Numbered from the stretch's first letter, positions 28,396-38,406 are shown. The stretch is 64,000 bases of DNA from Planococcus wigleyi (GCF_014836985.1 NZ_JACSPU010000001.1:617473-681472), one strand, 5' to 3'. The notes: a model not told the origin generated them from the letters alone. Made by a program: numbers and translations.

Positions 28396-29448
28396 TACTT
28401 TAAAATCAATTTTAATCATGCCTGCTTCGCGAGCTGAAGTAAAGAGAATGACAATCAGCGGTCCGACGAAGAATCCGAGGAAGCCGATAAGCTGCAGCCC
28501 GATAAACATGGCTATTAATGTCGCTAAAGGAGACAGGCCGATTTGAGTTCCCATTACTTTCGGTTCCACAGTTCGGCGGATGATCAGAAGTACCAAAGCC
28601 AGAATAGCCAATTGGGTTCCTTGGACGATGTCACCGGTGATGAACTCGTAAGCAAACCAAGGCGTCAGGACGATGATCGAACCTAAAATAGGAATGAAAT
28701 CAATCAGCCAAATCAGCAGGGACATCACAATCGCATATTCCGGTGCGATAAATGCCAGAGCTGCCAGTGAAACGATAAAGATAATGCAACTGACCAGGAA
28801 TTGTGCTTTTAAGAAACCGAAAATAACTTTGTTCAAACGTGCAAACATAAAACGGACTTTTTCCGCTGTTGAATCTTTCAGTCGGTTGAAAAGCATGACT
28901 TTCAAATCCGGCAAGTCCAACATGAACAAAAAGAGCGCGATCAGGAAGACGATAAAGCTGACGAGAAAAGAAGGGATGCCTGTCAGCAGATTTGAAATGG
29001 TATCGTAATTGACGATGGTCAAAATCCAATTGCGGATTTCTTCCATGATGCCCGCAAGTTCAGTTTCAAACGAAGAGACCACTTCAACGGGCATATCTCT
29101 AGTTGAACGGAAAAAGAACCCTTGAAACTCATCCCACATAGCAGATAGGGAGTTGATGTATTCGGGTACCATTTTCGTAAATTGAATAATTTGGCCAACC
29201 AATTGCGTGATGGTCCAATAAAGCAAAGCGGAAACAATAACAAGAAATAGAATGAAAACAGAAATCACAGAGGTTTTTCTACGCCATTTAAACCTTTTTT
29301 GTATAAAATTAACAAGTGGTTCCAAAAAAATAGCCGTAATTAAGGCGATAATTAATGGTATGGAAATAGGCAGTATGTATATGGAAATTAAAATTAAGAC
29401 CGCAATGACGATGGCGGTCGTTAATGTTCTCTTCGTCAACCACTTCAC
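28393..29448 (-). CDS. AI-2E family transporter (UPF0118)
   Basis: A 351-aa polytopic membrane protein with about eight helices. It matches the AI-2E/UPF0118 permease family: N-terminal helix pair, a large central loop, then the conserved block VMSLLIWLIDFIPILGS and the C-terminal region PKVMGTQIGLSPLATLIAMF. Members act in solute or ion export (for example Na+/H+ exchange) or autoinducer uptake; the substrate cannot be told. It is a single gene on the minus strand. Confidence 0.85.
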   Translation of the reverse strand: MKWLTKRTLTTAIVIAVLILISIYILPISIPLIIALITAIFLEPLVNFIQKRFKWRRKTSVISVFILFLVIVSALLYWTITQLVGQIIQFTKMVPEYINSLSAMWDEFQGFFFRSTRDMPVEVVSSFETELAGIMEEIRNWILTIVNYDTISNLLTGIPSFLVSFIVFLIALFLFMLDLPDLKVMLFNRLKDSTAEKVRFMFARLNKVIFGFLKAQFLVSCIIFIVSLAALAFIAPEYAIVMSLLIWLIDFIPILGSIIVLTPWFAYEFITGDIVQGTQLAILALVLLIIRRTVEPKVMGTQIGLSPLATLIAMFIGLQLIGFLGFFVGPLIVILFTSAREAGMIKIDFKV

Positions 29449-29499
29449 TGATCAAGTCCTCCTTATGAAATTAGGATATTCATGAATCGGTTTAAAAAA

Positions 29500-29523
29500 C
29501 CGCAGTTCAATAGTGAACTGCGG
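29500..29523 (-). terminator. Terminator of the YugN-like gene
   Basis: A 10-bp stem ccgcagttca / tgaactgcgg is followed on the minus strand by T6. Confidence 0.85.
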
Positions 29524-29528
29524 AATTT

Positions 29529-29894
29529 TTATACATTGATTTCGAAAGATTGAACATCCTTTTTGATGGAGTCTAATAATCCGATACAAGTTTTAACCAA
29601 GTGTTCTGGGAACTCTTCGTCTTCACCATATTCAACACCATGCGGATAATAATGTTTACCGAGTACCGGCTTCAAGACGCGCATAGTGGCATCGTTTGAA
29701 TCAACATCTCCGTCAGTAGCATAAGCGAATACGCGCAGATAATATGTGCCTTCGCGTACGATGAATTTGCGGTCATAAGTGACACGCTCGTAATCCCATT
29801 GTCCTTCTTTTGTCAGACCATGTTTGTTCATGATGCTTTCAAGTAATGCAATATCTACGTGAATGTTTTCAAGTCCTGTATTTTCAAAATACAT
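29529..29894 (-). CDS. ylbA: YugN-like family protein (YlbA-like)
   Basis: A 121-aa cytoplasmic protein of the YugN-like family (FENTGLENIHVDIALLESIM near the start; YYPHGVEYGEDEEFP in the C-terminal half). In B. subtilis ylbA lies at this point, between the cta genes and ylbC. Function unknown. A GGAGGAGAG ribosome site precedes the ATG. Encoded opposite to ylbC. Confidence 0.78.
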   Translation of the reverse strand: MYFENTGLENIHVDIALLESIMNKHGLTKEGQWDYERVTYDRKFIVREGTYYLRVFAYATDGDVDSNDATMRVLKPVLGKHYYPHGVEYGEDEEFPEHLVKTCIGLLDSIKKDVQSFEINV

Positions 29895-29976
29895 AGGATC
29901 TCTCCTCCTCTATAACAAAAAAGACTAAATGCTCCTTTAATAATAGATCATAATTTGAGTTGTTGCAATGGCTAGA

Positions 29977-30006
29977 TTGTGTCAGTGTAAAGGCGGCTGT
30001 TATAAT
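29977..30006 (+). promoter_or_regulatory. Candidate promoter of ylbC
   Basis: TTGTGT (29977-29982), 18-bp spacer, TATAAT (30001-30006). Confidence 0.5.
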
Positions 30007-30038
30007 AGTGTTGATATAATAGCAAAGGGGCTGTTCGG

Positions 30039-31103
30039 TTGAAAGACTTGCTGCGCATTATGATTTTTCTATCGATCGTTCTAATCGGCTTATTTTATTT
30101 CGATCCTGCTATAAACGAAAATGACGTTCTAGAAGCACCGCGGACGGTAGAGCCTTTGCCGAACGAAGATATTGTGGATGAATCACTGGATATCGACCGG
30201 CCGGCCACAGGCATCTCCACCTATATCGGGGAGTCCAGCGACAAATGGGTTGAGCGATACGGAGAACCCGAACGGATTGAGCCATCTGCCTTTGGATACG
30301 ACTGGTGGATATATAACGCATCATACGCCCATTTTACGATGATCGGCGTGAAAGAAGGGGAAATCGTCCAAGTCTATACCGCTGGAGCGGCAGCAGATGC
30401 AGCTCCCTATAAAATTGGACAAAGCCTGGATGATTTGTACCGTTTCACTATTATAGAAAATGAAGTCACCATCAAGTATGAAACCAATACCTATACCTTC
30501 AATATTGCAGCGGAAGACTTGGACAAACGGCTGCTGGTCAAATTTGACGGGCTTTATGCCCAATTGTATATCGACTCTATCGACCGCTCATTGGAGGCCG
30601 TCCGTTTTATGGACGCGGAAACTTTAATACGCCACCAGCCTTATGACATGATGTATTCAGGTGAATTATTGCCGATCCAAACACCCTCTTCAACGCTTCA
30701 GCAATCCATCAATGAAGGGAATGCTAAACAGATTGTCGATTTAGTCAATGTTTACCGGTTGCATCATCAAACCAAGCCATTGGCCGTCAATCCTGTAGCC
30801 AACAAGGTCGCTGAAGCGAATAGCGAAGACATGGCTAAGCAGAATTTTTCCTCCGAGGAAATGGAAATCAAAGATCTGCATGCCCGCTTACAAGAAGCAG
30901 ATATCGTGTTTAAGCAAGCGGCTGTCAACACGGCAACACGCTATTACGATGCAGCGGAGACAGTGCATGGCTGGACCAATTCGGACAGCCATCGTAAAAC
31001 TTTGCTCAGCCAACAATACAACCAAACGGGAGTCGGTGTTTTCGGCAAGTACTATACCCAGACCTTCCTTGAAAAAGAGCCTGCTACTGCTGAGAAGCAA
31101 TAG
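30039..31103 (+). CDS. ylbC: CAP-domain (SCP/PR1) protein YlbC
   Basis: A 354-aa protein anchored or secreted by one N-terminal hydrophobic segment (residues 5-25). The middle part has the CAP-associated N-terminal domain, and the C-terminal 120 residues form the CAP fold (IVDLVNVYRLHHQTKPL, NSEDMAKQNFSS, HGWTNSDSHRKTLLS). The role is unknown; extracellular CAP domains may bind or cleave polymers. It starts with TTG after AAAGGGG. Its last 20 bases overlap the convergent thioesterase gene inside a terminator hairpin. Confidence 0.85.
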   Translation: MKDLLRIMIFLSIVLIGLFYFDPAINENDVLEAPRTVEPLPNEDIVDESLDIDRPATGISTYIGESSDKWVERYGEPERIEPSAFGYDWWIYNASYAHFTMIGVKEGEIVQVYTAGAAADAAPYKIGQSLDDLYRFTIIENEVTIKYETNTYTFNIAAEDLDKRLLVKFDGLYAQLYIDSIDRSLEAVRFMDAETLIRHQPYDMMYSGELLPIQTPSSTLQQSINEGNAKQIVDLVNVYRLHHQTKPLAVNPVANKVAEANSEDMAKQNFSSEEMEIKDLHARLQEADIVFKQAAVNTATRYYDAAETVHGWTNSDSHRKTLLSQQYNQTGVGVFGKYYTQTFLEKEPATAEKQ

Positions 31104-31112
31104 CAGGTTTTT
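31080..31112. terminator. Bidirectional terminator within overlapping gene ends
   Basis: A 12-bp stem with one mismatch (31080-31091 with 31096-31107) is followed by T5 and preceded by A5. Both stop codons lie inside it. Confidence 0.8.
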
Positions 31113-31593
31113 CCTTTTTGGGAATGATGAAAAACGAACCGGTTGCTGTCGCAATATGTTTTCCATCCTCCTGAAAGATATTTCCTTCCAGTACCATCGT
31201 ATGTCTGCCGCTGCGAATCACACGTGCCTGTGCACTTATTTTCTTTTCATCAGCCACTGTGAGATAGTTGATCGTCAGCGTCGTGGTTACAGCTGCAAAT
31301 CCGGGATCGCATTTGCTGTTTGCCAGTGTGCCCATCGCAGTATCGAGCAGCACTGCCAGAATCCCACCATGGGGAATCCCTACGTTATTATGGATGTGGG
31401 GAGTATTTGGAATAGACACCATAGAAGCTTGGTCGTCTGTAATACGGGTCATGTCCAAACTTGCACTTAAATAGGTAGCAAATTCACCTTGCTGTTTTTT
31501 TTCGAAATTTGTCAGGTAATCAGTCAGAATTTCTAAATCTTCAGCGCTGCTATTTTCGAGAATGCGCTCCAATTGATGAGTTATCGGGTTCAT
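31084..31593 (-). CDS. PaaI/YdiI-type hotdog-fold thioesterase
   Basis: A 169-aa acyl-CoA thioesterase-like protein. The hotdog signature is clear: NVGIPHGGILAVLLDTAMG, with Asp at the catalytic position, then TTLTINYL and RHTMVLEGNIF. There is an extra 40-residue helical N-terminal part. Substrate unknown; small aryl- or acyl-CoA esters are usual for the family. It converges on ylbC and is divergent from ylbF. Confidence 0.85.
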   Translation of the reverse strand: MNPITHQLERILENSSAEDLEILTDYLTNFEKKQQGEFATYLSASLDMTRITDDQASMVSIPNTPHIHNNVGIPHGGILAVLLDTAMGTLANSKCDPGFAAVTTTLTINYLTVADEKKISAQARVIRSGRHTMVLEGNIFQEDGKHIATATGSFFIIPKKEKPAIASQQ

Positions 31594-31668
31594 GATGACA
31601 ATCCTTTCAAGTCTGTAGTGAAATTCAAAAATATCTGCTATGATTAAAGCGTAAAGGAGGAAAATGCT

Positions 31669-32115
31669 ATGATTATGACCTATGAATGGGCTGAAATAAC
31701 TGACTTTGCAGATGAGTTAGGCCAAATGATCTTACAATCAGAGCAAGCTGACCTTTACCGGGCTGCTTATGCCTCTGTCTATAATGATAAAAATCTTGCG
31801 GATGAAATCCAGGCTTTCGCCAGATTAAAAGACCAATATGAAGAAGTACAGCGTTTTGGGAAATATCATCCGGAGTACTCACGGGTGATGAAGCAGATCC
31901 GAGTCGATAAACGACGCTTGGACCTGAATGAAAAAGTGGCCAATCTGCGCTTGGCTGAAAATGAGCTTCAGGACCTGATGGACCAAGTGAGTTTTATCCT
32001 TGGAAGATCTGTTTCAGAGGCAGTAAAAATCCCTTCTTCCAATCCATTTTTCTCATCCGAATCTTCCTGTGGAGGAAGTTGCGGTACAGGCGGCGGCTGT
32101 TCTTGTTCGGCATGA
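31669..32115 (+). CDS. ylbF: YlbF, RNase Y specificity / competence-biofilm regulator
   Basis: A 148-aa helical protein of the YlbF/YmcA family. In B. subtilis YlbF, YmcA and YaaT form the Y-complex that works with RNase Y in mRNA processing and affects competence and biofilm. The C-terminal tail has five Cys in CGGSCGTGGGCSCS; the Bacillus complex carries Fe-S clusters, and this tail is the likely ligand source. AAAGGAGGAAAAT precedes the ATG at 31669, and a second ATG is at 31675. Confidence 0.88.
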   Translation: MIMTYEWAEITDFADELGQMILQSEQADLYRAAYASVYNDKNLADEIQAFARLKDQYEEVQRFGKYHPEYSRVMKQIRVDKRRLDLNEKVANLRLAENELQDLMDQVSFILGRSVSEAVKIPSSNPFFSSESSCGGSCGTGGGCSCSA

Positions 32116-32140
32116 TCGCCTTCTAGAACCAAAGTCCATA

Positions 32141-32173
32141 AAAAAAGTGCAACGCTTGCGTTGCACTTTTTTT
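32141..32173. terminator. Bidirectional terminator after ylbF and the GDPD gene
   Basis: The stem aaaaagtgcaacg / cgttgcacttttt (13 bp) is flanked by A and T runs. Confidence 0.9.
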
Positions 32174-32183
32174 ATGCGGTTTC

Positions 32184-33089
32184 TTATTCCATGTCGGAAA
32201 TGATTTCCACGGCTAGATCCGGTCGTCCGGTGATAATGCCTTTGGCTCCTGCGCCTATTAAAGCACGCATTACATCCTGTTCATCAATGACCCAGTAATG
32301 CACGGGAATATTCAAACTCTCCAAGAACGCAATAAAGCGGGGAGAATCCAACCGGAACACAGAGGATTTGACAGGAATCTGGAAAACGTCTGCCCGCGGC
32401 TGATACAAATGGCCAAACTGGCTATTGTAGGCCGTATATGCTTTTCTGACTTCATTCTCGCCTGCGCCGATGGCTACACGGTTTTGTGCATATAAATTAA
32501 ATCGGTCAATTTGTTCATCGAAGAAAGAAGTCACGACCACGCGGTCTTGAGCTCCGAGTGAATCGATCAGACGCCATAGTTTCGAAGGGACTAAACTGCC
32601 TTCATAGGTTGCAGGATCGTCCTTTATATCGATATTGATAAACATTTGAGGGAATTTTTCAATCAGTTCGCGCAACAGTACAACCCGTTCGTTTTTCCCG
32701 CGGTAAGAATGGTTGCCATCGGTATCGATAAAATGATAGCCGAGATCGAAAGCCTTCAACTGGTCAAGCGACATGTCTGCAACTCTGCCAGCCCCATCCG
32801 TAGTCCGGTCGATGAATTCATCATGGAAAACCAGGATTTCTTCATCATTGGTCATACGGATATCGATTTCGAAACCATGGACTCCAAGATCAGCTGAGCG
32901 ATTGAATGCAGCCATAGTGTTTTCAGGCGCCAATTTGCTGCCGCCCCGATGTGCCAGGACGATTGGACGTTCGTAATTCAAAACTTCTTTTGCGGGCCGT
33001 TGCTGGGGGTTAGCCAATGCTTTAGAGCCTGCCCACGCAGCAGCTCCGACAGCCGCAGCTGCTAAGCCGATTTTTGTCTTTTTACCCAT
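32184..33089 (-). CDS. Glycerophosphodiester phosphodiesterase
   Basis: A 301-aa protein of the GDPD TIM-barrel family, hydrolysing glycerophosphodiesters to glycerol-3-phosphate and an alcohol. Visible are VLAHRGGSKLAPENTMAAF with catalytic His-Arg, the metal-binding EIDIR, and the second catalytic His in VFHDEFIDRTTDG. The N-terminal 20 residues form a hydrophobic segment ending AWAGSKA, so it is probably membrane-anchored or exported. It is not part of the usual B. subtilis ylb order and looks like an insertion. Confidence 0.9.
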   Translation of the reverse strand: MGKKTKIGLAAAAVGAAAWAGSKALANPQQRPAKEVLNYERPIVLAHRGGSKLAPENTMAAFNRSADLGVHGFEIDIRMTNDEEILVFHDEFIDRTTDGAGRVADMSLDQLKAFDLGYHFIDTDGNHSYRGKNERVVLLRELIEKFPQMFINIDIKDDPATYEGSLVPSKLWRLIDSLGAQDRVVVTSFFDEQIDRFNLYAQNRVAIGAGENEVRKAYTAYNSQFGHLYQPRADVFQIPVKSSVFRLDSPRFIAFLESLNIPVHYWVIDEQDVMRALIGAGAKGIITGRPDLAVEIISDME

Positions 33090-33350
33090 ACTTGTTGTTA
33101 CCTCCCTGAAATACCGTAATAAAAACAGTATAGCGAATTGAATGGTGCACTGTCATTTTATCCCTCTTTAACAACCGGAAAAATTTCAGCGTCTGCAAGT
33201 GAAAAAATCAGCTGTCTGCAAAAGTCTATTAACAAGCTTGGACAATCAGCTGCGGATCAACACTTCTGAAGCAATGGAAGTTTCTCGCTATTCGGTTGCG
33301 GCTTTTTTCTTTCCTATGGTATTCTAGAAGCTAAGAAAAGAGGGATACTT

Positions 33351-33623
33351 ATGCATGATCGCCAAGGCCTCATTGTCTATGTGCATCATTTGAAACAAGC
33401 TAAATCGCTGCGGAAATTTGGGCATGTCCATTATATTTCCCGCAGATTGAAATACGTCGTCCTGTATATGGACCAGGATGTCATAGAAGCGACCAAAACG
33501 AAATTAAATAAATTGCCTTATGTAAAACAAGTGCTCGAATCATACCGTCCATTCCTGAAAACGGAATATGAAAATGCCAAGCCTGATAAAGCAAAAGAAT
33601 ATGATTACAAGATTGGCTTGTGA
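33351..33623 (+). CDS. ylbG: YlbG / UPF0298 family protein
   Basis: A 90-aa cytoplasmic protein matching UPF0298 ([33 protein letters not shown]-type segment, KLPYVKQV). A role in RNA or ferredoxin-like binding has been suggested for the family but not shown. AGAGGGA precedes the ATG. Its stop directly abuts the stop of the convergent downstream gene. Confidence 0.88.
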   Translation: MHDRQGLIVYVHHLKQAKSLRKFGHVHYISRRLKYVVLYMDQDVIEATKTKLNKLPYVKQVLESYRPFLKTEYENAKPDKAKEYDYKIGL

Positions 33624-34007
33624 TTATTGCATCGGCGGAATGTAATGGTTTAATCTTAAAACGGAAATCAAGTGGTTGTGGAAAAATTTTCTGTCTGCAT
33701 AAATGGAAGAGTGCTTAACTTCCATTTTGATCGGCGTATGTCCGAGTGCAGCAACCGCTTGTTCAAATACGTCCAACCGCTTGGAATTGACTGGAATTCC
33801 TTCGCGGCAAATATAGATCGGCATGAAGTTTCCTTCAGCAGCCGGTTTGAATGCAGCAGCAATTGATAGTACATCCTGTCCCTGCGGATTGGTGGAGAGA
33901 AAAACAAATCCATGCATGAAACGCTGTTGATTGCTTGTGATGAGTTCGCGGAGCTCATAGATATCTCCGTACCCTTCTCCGAGTTCGATAAAACGTTGTA
34001 TCATCAT
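33624..34007 (-). CDS. Conserved hypothetical protein next to rsmD
   Basis: A 127-aa soluble protein with a compact alpha/beta look. No catalytic motif or membrane segment is evident. Small proteins of similar look stand next to ylbG and rsmD in other Bacillales, so it is probably real and conserved, but I cannot give a function. Its stop codon abuts that of ylbG. It is divergent from rsmD. Confidence 0.68.
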   Translation of the reverse strand: MMIQRFIELGEGYGDIYELRELITSNQQRFMHGFVFLSTNPQGQDVLSIAAAFKPAAEGNFMPIYICREGIPVNSKRLDVFEQAVAALGHTPIKMEVKHSSIYADRKFFHNHLISVLRLNHYIPPMQ

Positions 34008-34087
34008 TTCACGTCCTTTCCAGTCTTCATTTTACCATTATGCATGTAAAATGCATCAAGAAAATCATTTAAGTTAGAGGCGATAGT

Positions 34088-35135
<1,048 letters not shown>

Positions 35136-35158
35136 GTCACGAATTTCGTGGCTTTTTC
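35136..35158 (+). terminator. Terminator after coaD
   Basis: A short stem gtcacg / cgtggc with an AATTT loop is followed by T5. Confidence 0.65.
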
Positions 35159-35210
35159 TTATGCAACGCTTAAGGCAGCAACGATTTCAGCCAATGAAAG
35201 GAAGAACTGG

Positions 35211-36236
35211 ATGAAAAATAAACGATTACTCATTTTCGTCGCGGTCGTGGCTCTGGTGGTCTTTCTGTCTTCATATCGTTTGGATGCCTATATTACAAGA
35301 CCCGGAGGCGCATACGAGCTGTCACCGCTTGTAGAAGTCGCAGGAGGCGATGAAGACGATGAAGGGAGCCTCAGCCTAATGACGGTTTCCATGCTGACGG
35401 CGACTCCCGCTTTGTATGTCTGGGCAAAATTCCAGGATGGCTACAAAGTCATGCCGCCGGAGCAGGTCAGAAGCCCTCATGAAAGCGATGAAGAATACAA
35501 TGTGCGTCAGTTGAAGCTCATGTCCGATTCACAGGTGAATGCGTTGCAGATTGCATTTGAGCAGGCGGAGTTGCCGTACGAAGTCATCAACGATGGCGTC
35601 TTTGTCCTGAACGTATTAGATGGGGGGGCCGCAGATGGCATTTTAGCGCCTGGAGATCGTGTTCTTGAAGTGGATGGCAATAACTTCAGTGAAATGCAGG
35701 AATTCATCGATTATTTAAGCGACAAAAAAGCCGGGGAACAGGTGGAAGTGCTCTATGAGCGGGATGATCGCGAAATCAGTACAGACATCGGATTGGCGCC
35801 GTTGCCGACGGATCCAGAACGGGTCGGTCTCGGGATATCATTTGTCGAAGATAAAAGGATTGAAACAACGCCCGAAGTAAAAATCGATTCCGATACCATC
35901 GGCGGCCCTTCCGCCGGCTTGATGTTCACACTCGAGATCCTGAACCAGCTGGTGGATAAAGATATTACTAAAGGCTATGATATCGCCGGCACTGGTACCA
36001 TGGAAAGCGATGGTTCTGTAGGCAGAATAGGCGGCATCGATCAAAAAATCATGGCTGCTGATTCTGCAGGCATTGACATTTTCTTTGCACCGAACGCAGC
36101 AGTGGAAGGCGGCGGTGACAGCAACTATACCATCGCTGTGGAAACGGCCGAAAAAATCGGGACAGCGATGGAAATCGTTCCCGTCGATACAGTGGAAGAT
36201 GCCTTGGCATTTTTGGAAGAACTTCAGCCCCGGTAA
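35211..36236 (+). CDS. ylbL: PDZ- and Lon-domain membrane serine protease YlbL
   Basis: A 341-aa protein with one N-terminal membrane anchor (residues 4-23), an extracellular region, a PDZ domain (VLNVLDGGAADGILAPGDRV) and a C-terminal Lon (S16) protease domain. The catalytic dyad is visible as Ser in GGPSAGLMFTLE and Lys in GGIDQKIMAAD. Relatives include B. subtilis YlbL, which degrades the division inhibitor YneA after DNA damage, and streptococcal SepM. The ATG at 35211 follows AAAGGAAG; the earlier in-frame start at 35148 sits in the coaD terminator. Confidence 0.9.
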   Translation: MKNKRLLIFVAVVALVVFLSSYRLDAYITRPGGAYELSPLVEVAGGDEDDEGSLSLMTVSMLTATPALYVWAKFQDGYKVMPPEQVRSPHESDEEYNVRQLKLMSDSQVNALQIAFEQAELPYEVINDGVFVLNVLDGGAADGILAPGDRVLEVDGNNFSEMQEFIDYLSDKKAGEQVEVLYERDDREISTDIGLAPLPTDPERVGLGISFVEDKRIETTPEVKIDSDTIGGPSAGLMFTLEILNQLVDKDITKGYDIAGTGTMESDGSVGRIGGIDQKIMAADSAGIDIFFAPNAAVEGGGDSNYTIAVETAEKIGTAMEIVPVDTVEDALAFLEELQPR

Positions 36237-37423
36237 ATCGGCGGTGTTGTGAATTCTTTTTTTAACTCAGTGGAGCCCATACCTTGCAAGTACATCGCAG
36301 TAGCATGAATATCAAGTTTCCCCATTGGATCGTTCAGCTCAGCTGCACGGCTCACTACAGGAAGCTTGATATTCTTTTTTTGCAGATTTAGATAGCTTCT
36401 CCCGGCTTCTGACATGCCGAGGAGCCGGATATAAGCCGGAGCTTCAAATGAGCGCAGGAGCTGCCATGTAAAGCCTGTGTAGATATGCGTCAGCATCCGT
36501 TGGATCCGTGTCCGTGTAAACCGTTTTGATTTAATCAGTGAAATGAACGCTTCAAAGCTGTCTGCTGTTTTGGCGGACTGGTAGATTAAATTTTCGATGC
36601 CTTCAGTCACTTCGGCATACAGTTTCAACCTTTCAGGCCCTTCCCGCAAAACTGTAAAGCGCAACAAAGGATAGAACTGTTCCCAGCTGCCGAAGGAACC
36701 GTATTCTTTTTCCGCTTTCTTTAATGACGCAATCGAAGTTTTTGGCATATAAGCCGATAATTCCTCGACGGAGTCTCCTTTAAAGAATGCATCGCGAATT
36801 CCGGTGGCACTGGCAATCGGCAGTCCTGCTTGGATCGGGTCATGATAATTGGCGCCTATACGCTGGATGGTCAGGGGGGTTATGGAAGAGCCGAGTTTTT
36901 GAGCGGCTTCCAGATAATGAAAACCTAAAATATTATTCGGCTGCGTCAAATCGGCAAAGTCCGTGCCATTGCCAACCAAAGACAAGTAGGCGTTATTCAG
37001 TGCTTTGGGGTAGCTGATGCCGGTCTGGACAGCTTCATGGATAAGCTGCTGGTATGCCATCGCATGTTCAGTCAGCAATTGGTGTGAATTCAAGAATGGC
37101 TCAATAGCCCCCTGTTCACTGCCGAAGCAAAAAGAAGAGCAGCCGATGGCATCGAGCAGCGCGATGCCGCCTTTTGCGAAATCTGCGGCCTGAGCCGTTG
37201 CATACACATAGGGAAGTTCTATTACCAGATCGATGCCGGCATCCAATGCCATCTCTGTGCGTGCCCATTTATCGGCGAATGCCGGTTCCCCGCGCTGCAG
37301 GAACTGTCCGCTCATCGCTGCGATGACGATGTCGGCGCCTGACTCTTTACGGGCTTGCTGGGCGTGATGGAGGTGTCCGTTATGAAAAGGGTTGTATTCA
37401 ACAATAATTCCTACAGCTTCCAA
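36224..37423 (-). CDS. tmcAL: tRNA(Met) cytidine acetate ligase
   Basis: Enzyme (YlbM) that makes N4-acetylcytidine at the wobble position of elongator tRNA-Met with acetate and ATP. A 399-aa protein with the nucleotidyltransferase fold and an N-terminal VGIIVEYNPFHNGHLHH with the HxGH motif; the tRNA-binding part follows. The TTG at 37423 is preferred because AAAGAGGTGAG lies just upstream; a longer in-frame start at 37513 would run through the ylbN promoter. Its end overlaps the convergent ylbL by 13 bases. Confidence 0.9.
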   Translation of the reverse strand: MEAVGIIVEYNPFHNGHLHHAQQARKESGADIVIAAMSGQFLQRGEPAFADKWARTEMALDAGIDLVIELPYVYATAQAADFAKGGIALLDAIGCSSFCFGSEQGAIEPFLNSHQLLTEHAMAYQQLIHEAVQTGISYPKALNNAYLSLVGNGTDFADLTQPNNILGFHYLEAAQKLGSSITPLTIQRIGANYHDPIQAGLPIASATGIRDAFFKGDSVEELSAYMPKTSIASLKKAEKEYGSFGSWEQFYPLLRFTVLREGPERLKLYAEVTEGIENLIYQSAKTADSFEAFISLIKSKRFTRTRIQRMLTHIYTGFTWQLLRSFEAPAYIRLLGMSEAGRSYLNLQKKNIKLPVVSRAAELNDPMGKLDIHATAMYLQGMGSTELKKEFTTPPIYRG

Positions 37424-37492
37424 TCTGCTCACCTCTTTGGTAGAATTAACAATAGTATACCGATGTTTGAAATAGTGTGACAAGATTTTTTC

Positions 37493-37521
37493 TTGACATC
37501 TTTTTCTGTGCATTATATAAT
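37493..37521 (+). promoter_or_regulatory. Consensus SigA promoter of ylbN-rpmF
   Basis: TTGACA (37493-37498), exactly 17 bp, TATAAT (37516-37521): both hexamers match the consensus fully, as expected for a ribosomal-protein transcript. Confidence 0.92.
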
Positions 37522-37549
37522 CAACTTTGTTGTCTTGAGGTGATTACTT

Positions 37550-38083
37550 ATGAAAATAGCGATTCAACAGCTTCAAAAGCATCGCAAAGACGGACTGCCA
37601 ATTGACCAAATGGTTCATTTGGATGCAGTGAAATCACGGAATAGCGATATTCGGGAAATTTCGCCTGTACATGTTACAGGACATTGCACAATTGGTTCGC
37701 AACAATTAACGTGCCAAATCCATCTCGAAGGTATGCTTACGCTGCCTTGTGCCAGAACTTGGGAGGATGTTGAGTTTCCGATAAACGTTGATTCGGTTGA
37801 AGTCTTCGATTGGTCTGAAAATGCCAAAGAGGATAAGCTAAGCGATGTTCACCCTGTAGAAACTGAGATCATTGATCTTCAGCCGATACTGGAAGAATTA
37901 GTTTTGCTGGAAATACCGATTCAGGTGTTTAAGGAAGACGCTGATCAGGCCGTCATCAAAGGCGGGAATGATTGGTCGTATTCAACAGACGAAGAGTACG
38001 AAGCTGAGAAAGAAGCGGCACCACCAAAACCGGATCCAAGACTTGCTGATTTAGCAAAGTATTTTGATCAGTCAGATGAATAG
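37550..38083 (+). CDS. ylbN: YlbN / YceD family protein (DUF177)
   Basis: A 177-aa acidic protein of the DUF177 family, almost always encoded just before rpmF. The family is linked to 23S rRNA accumulation in E. coli and plants. The segment LPCARTWEDVEFPINV is the conserved core, and the C terminus is Glu/Pro-rich. The ATG follows TTGAGGTGATTACTT. Co-transcribed with rpmF, 24 bp downstream. Confidence 0.9.
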   Translation: MKIAIQQLQKHRKDGLPIDQMVHLDAVKSRNSDIREISPVHVTGHCTIGSQQLTCQIHLEGMLTLPCARTWEDVEFPINVDSVEVFDWSENAKEDKLSDVHPVETEIIDLQPILEELVLLEIPIQVFKEDADQAVIKGGNDWSYSTDEEYEAEKEAAPPKPDPRLADLAKYFDQSDE

Positions 38084-38107
38084 AATTAGTGTAAGGAGGT
38101 GTCACCA

Positions 38108-38284
38108 ATGGCTGTACCAGCTAGAAGAACGTCCAAAACCGCTAAAAGAAAACGCCGTACACATTTTAAATTGTCAGTGCCGGGCATGGTAATTTGCCCA
38201 AGCTGTGGCGAAAGTAAATTGGCTCACCACGTCTGCAAAGCATGTGGATCATACAAAGGGAAAGAAGTAGTAGCAAGCAAATAA
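38108..38284 (+). CDS. rpmF: 50S ribosomal protein L32
   Basis: A 58-aa ribosomal protein with the N-terminal [11 protein letters not shown] zinc-ribbon is intact: CPSC and CKAC separated by 9 residues, so this is the zinc-binding form. AAGGAGGTGTCACC precedes the ATG at 38108. Confidence 0.97.
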   Translation: MAVPARRTSKTAKRKRRTHFKLSVPGMVICPSCGESKLAHHVCKACGSYKGKEVVASK

Positions 38285-38301
38285 AACAGTATTTGCTGCT
38301 G

Positions 38302-38342
38302 AAAGGCTATTGAGAGGCCATGGCTCTCGATAGCCTTTTTCT
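38302..38342 (+). terminator. Terminator after rpmF
   Basis: A 15-bp stem with one G-U pair (aaaggctattgagag / ctctcgatagccttt) is followed by T5. Confidence 0.9.
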
Positions 38343-38357
38343 CTATACATAAGCAAG

Positions 38358-38375
38358 TGGCGGATTTAACCGCCA
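38358..38375. promoter_or_regulatory. Short palindrome upstream of the crotonase-family gene
   Basis: TGGCGG-atttaa-CCGCCA lies 30 bases before the start codon. It could be an operator or a small leader hairpin. Confidence 0.3.
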
Positions 38376-38406
38376 ACAGAAAAATTGGCAGAAGAGAGGG
38401 ATTCTA

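Noticed and set aside
35148-35210. Upstream extension of ylbL
   Set aside because: It would start in the coaD terminator and place the ribosome site inside the coding region; MKNKRLLIF at 35211 gives a normal membrane anchor.
37424-37513. Upstream extension of tmcAL
   Set aside because: It crosses the consensus ylbN promoter on the other strand and lacks a ribosome site; the family N terminus begins at 37423.
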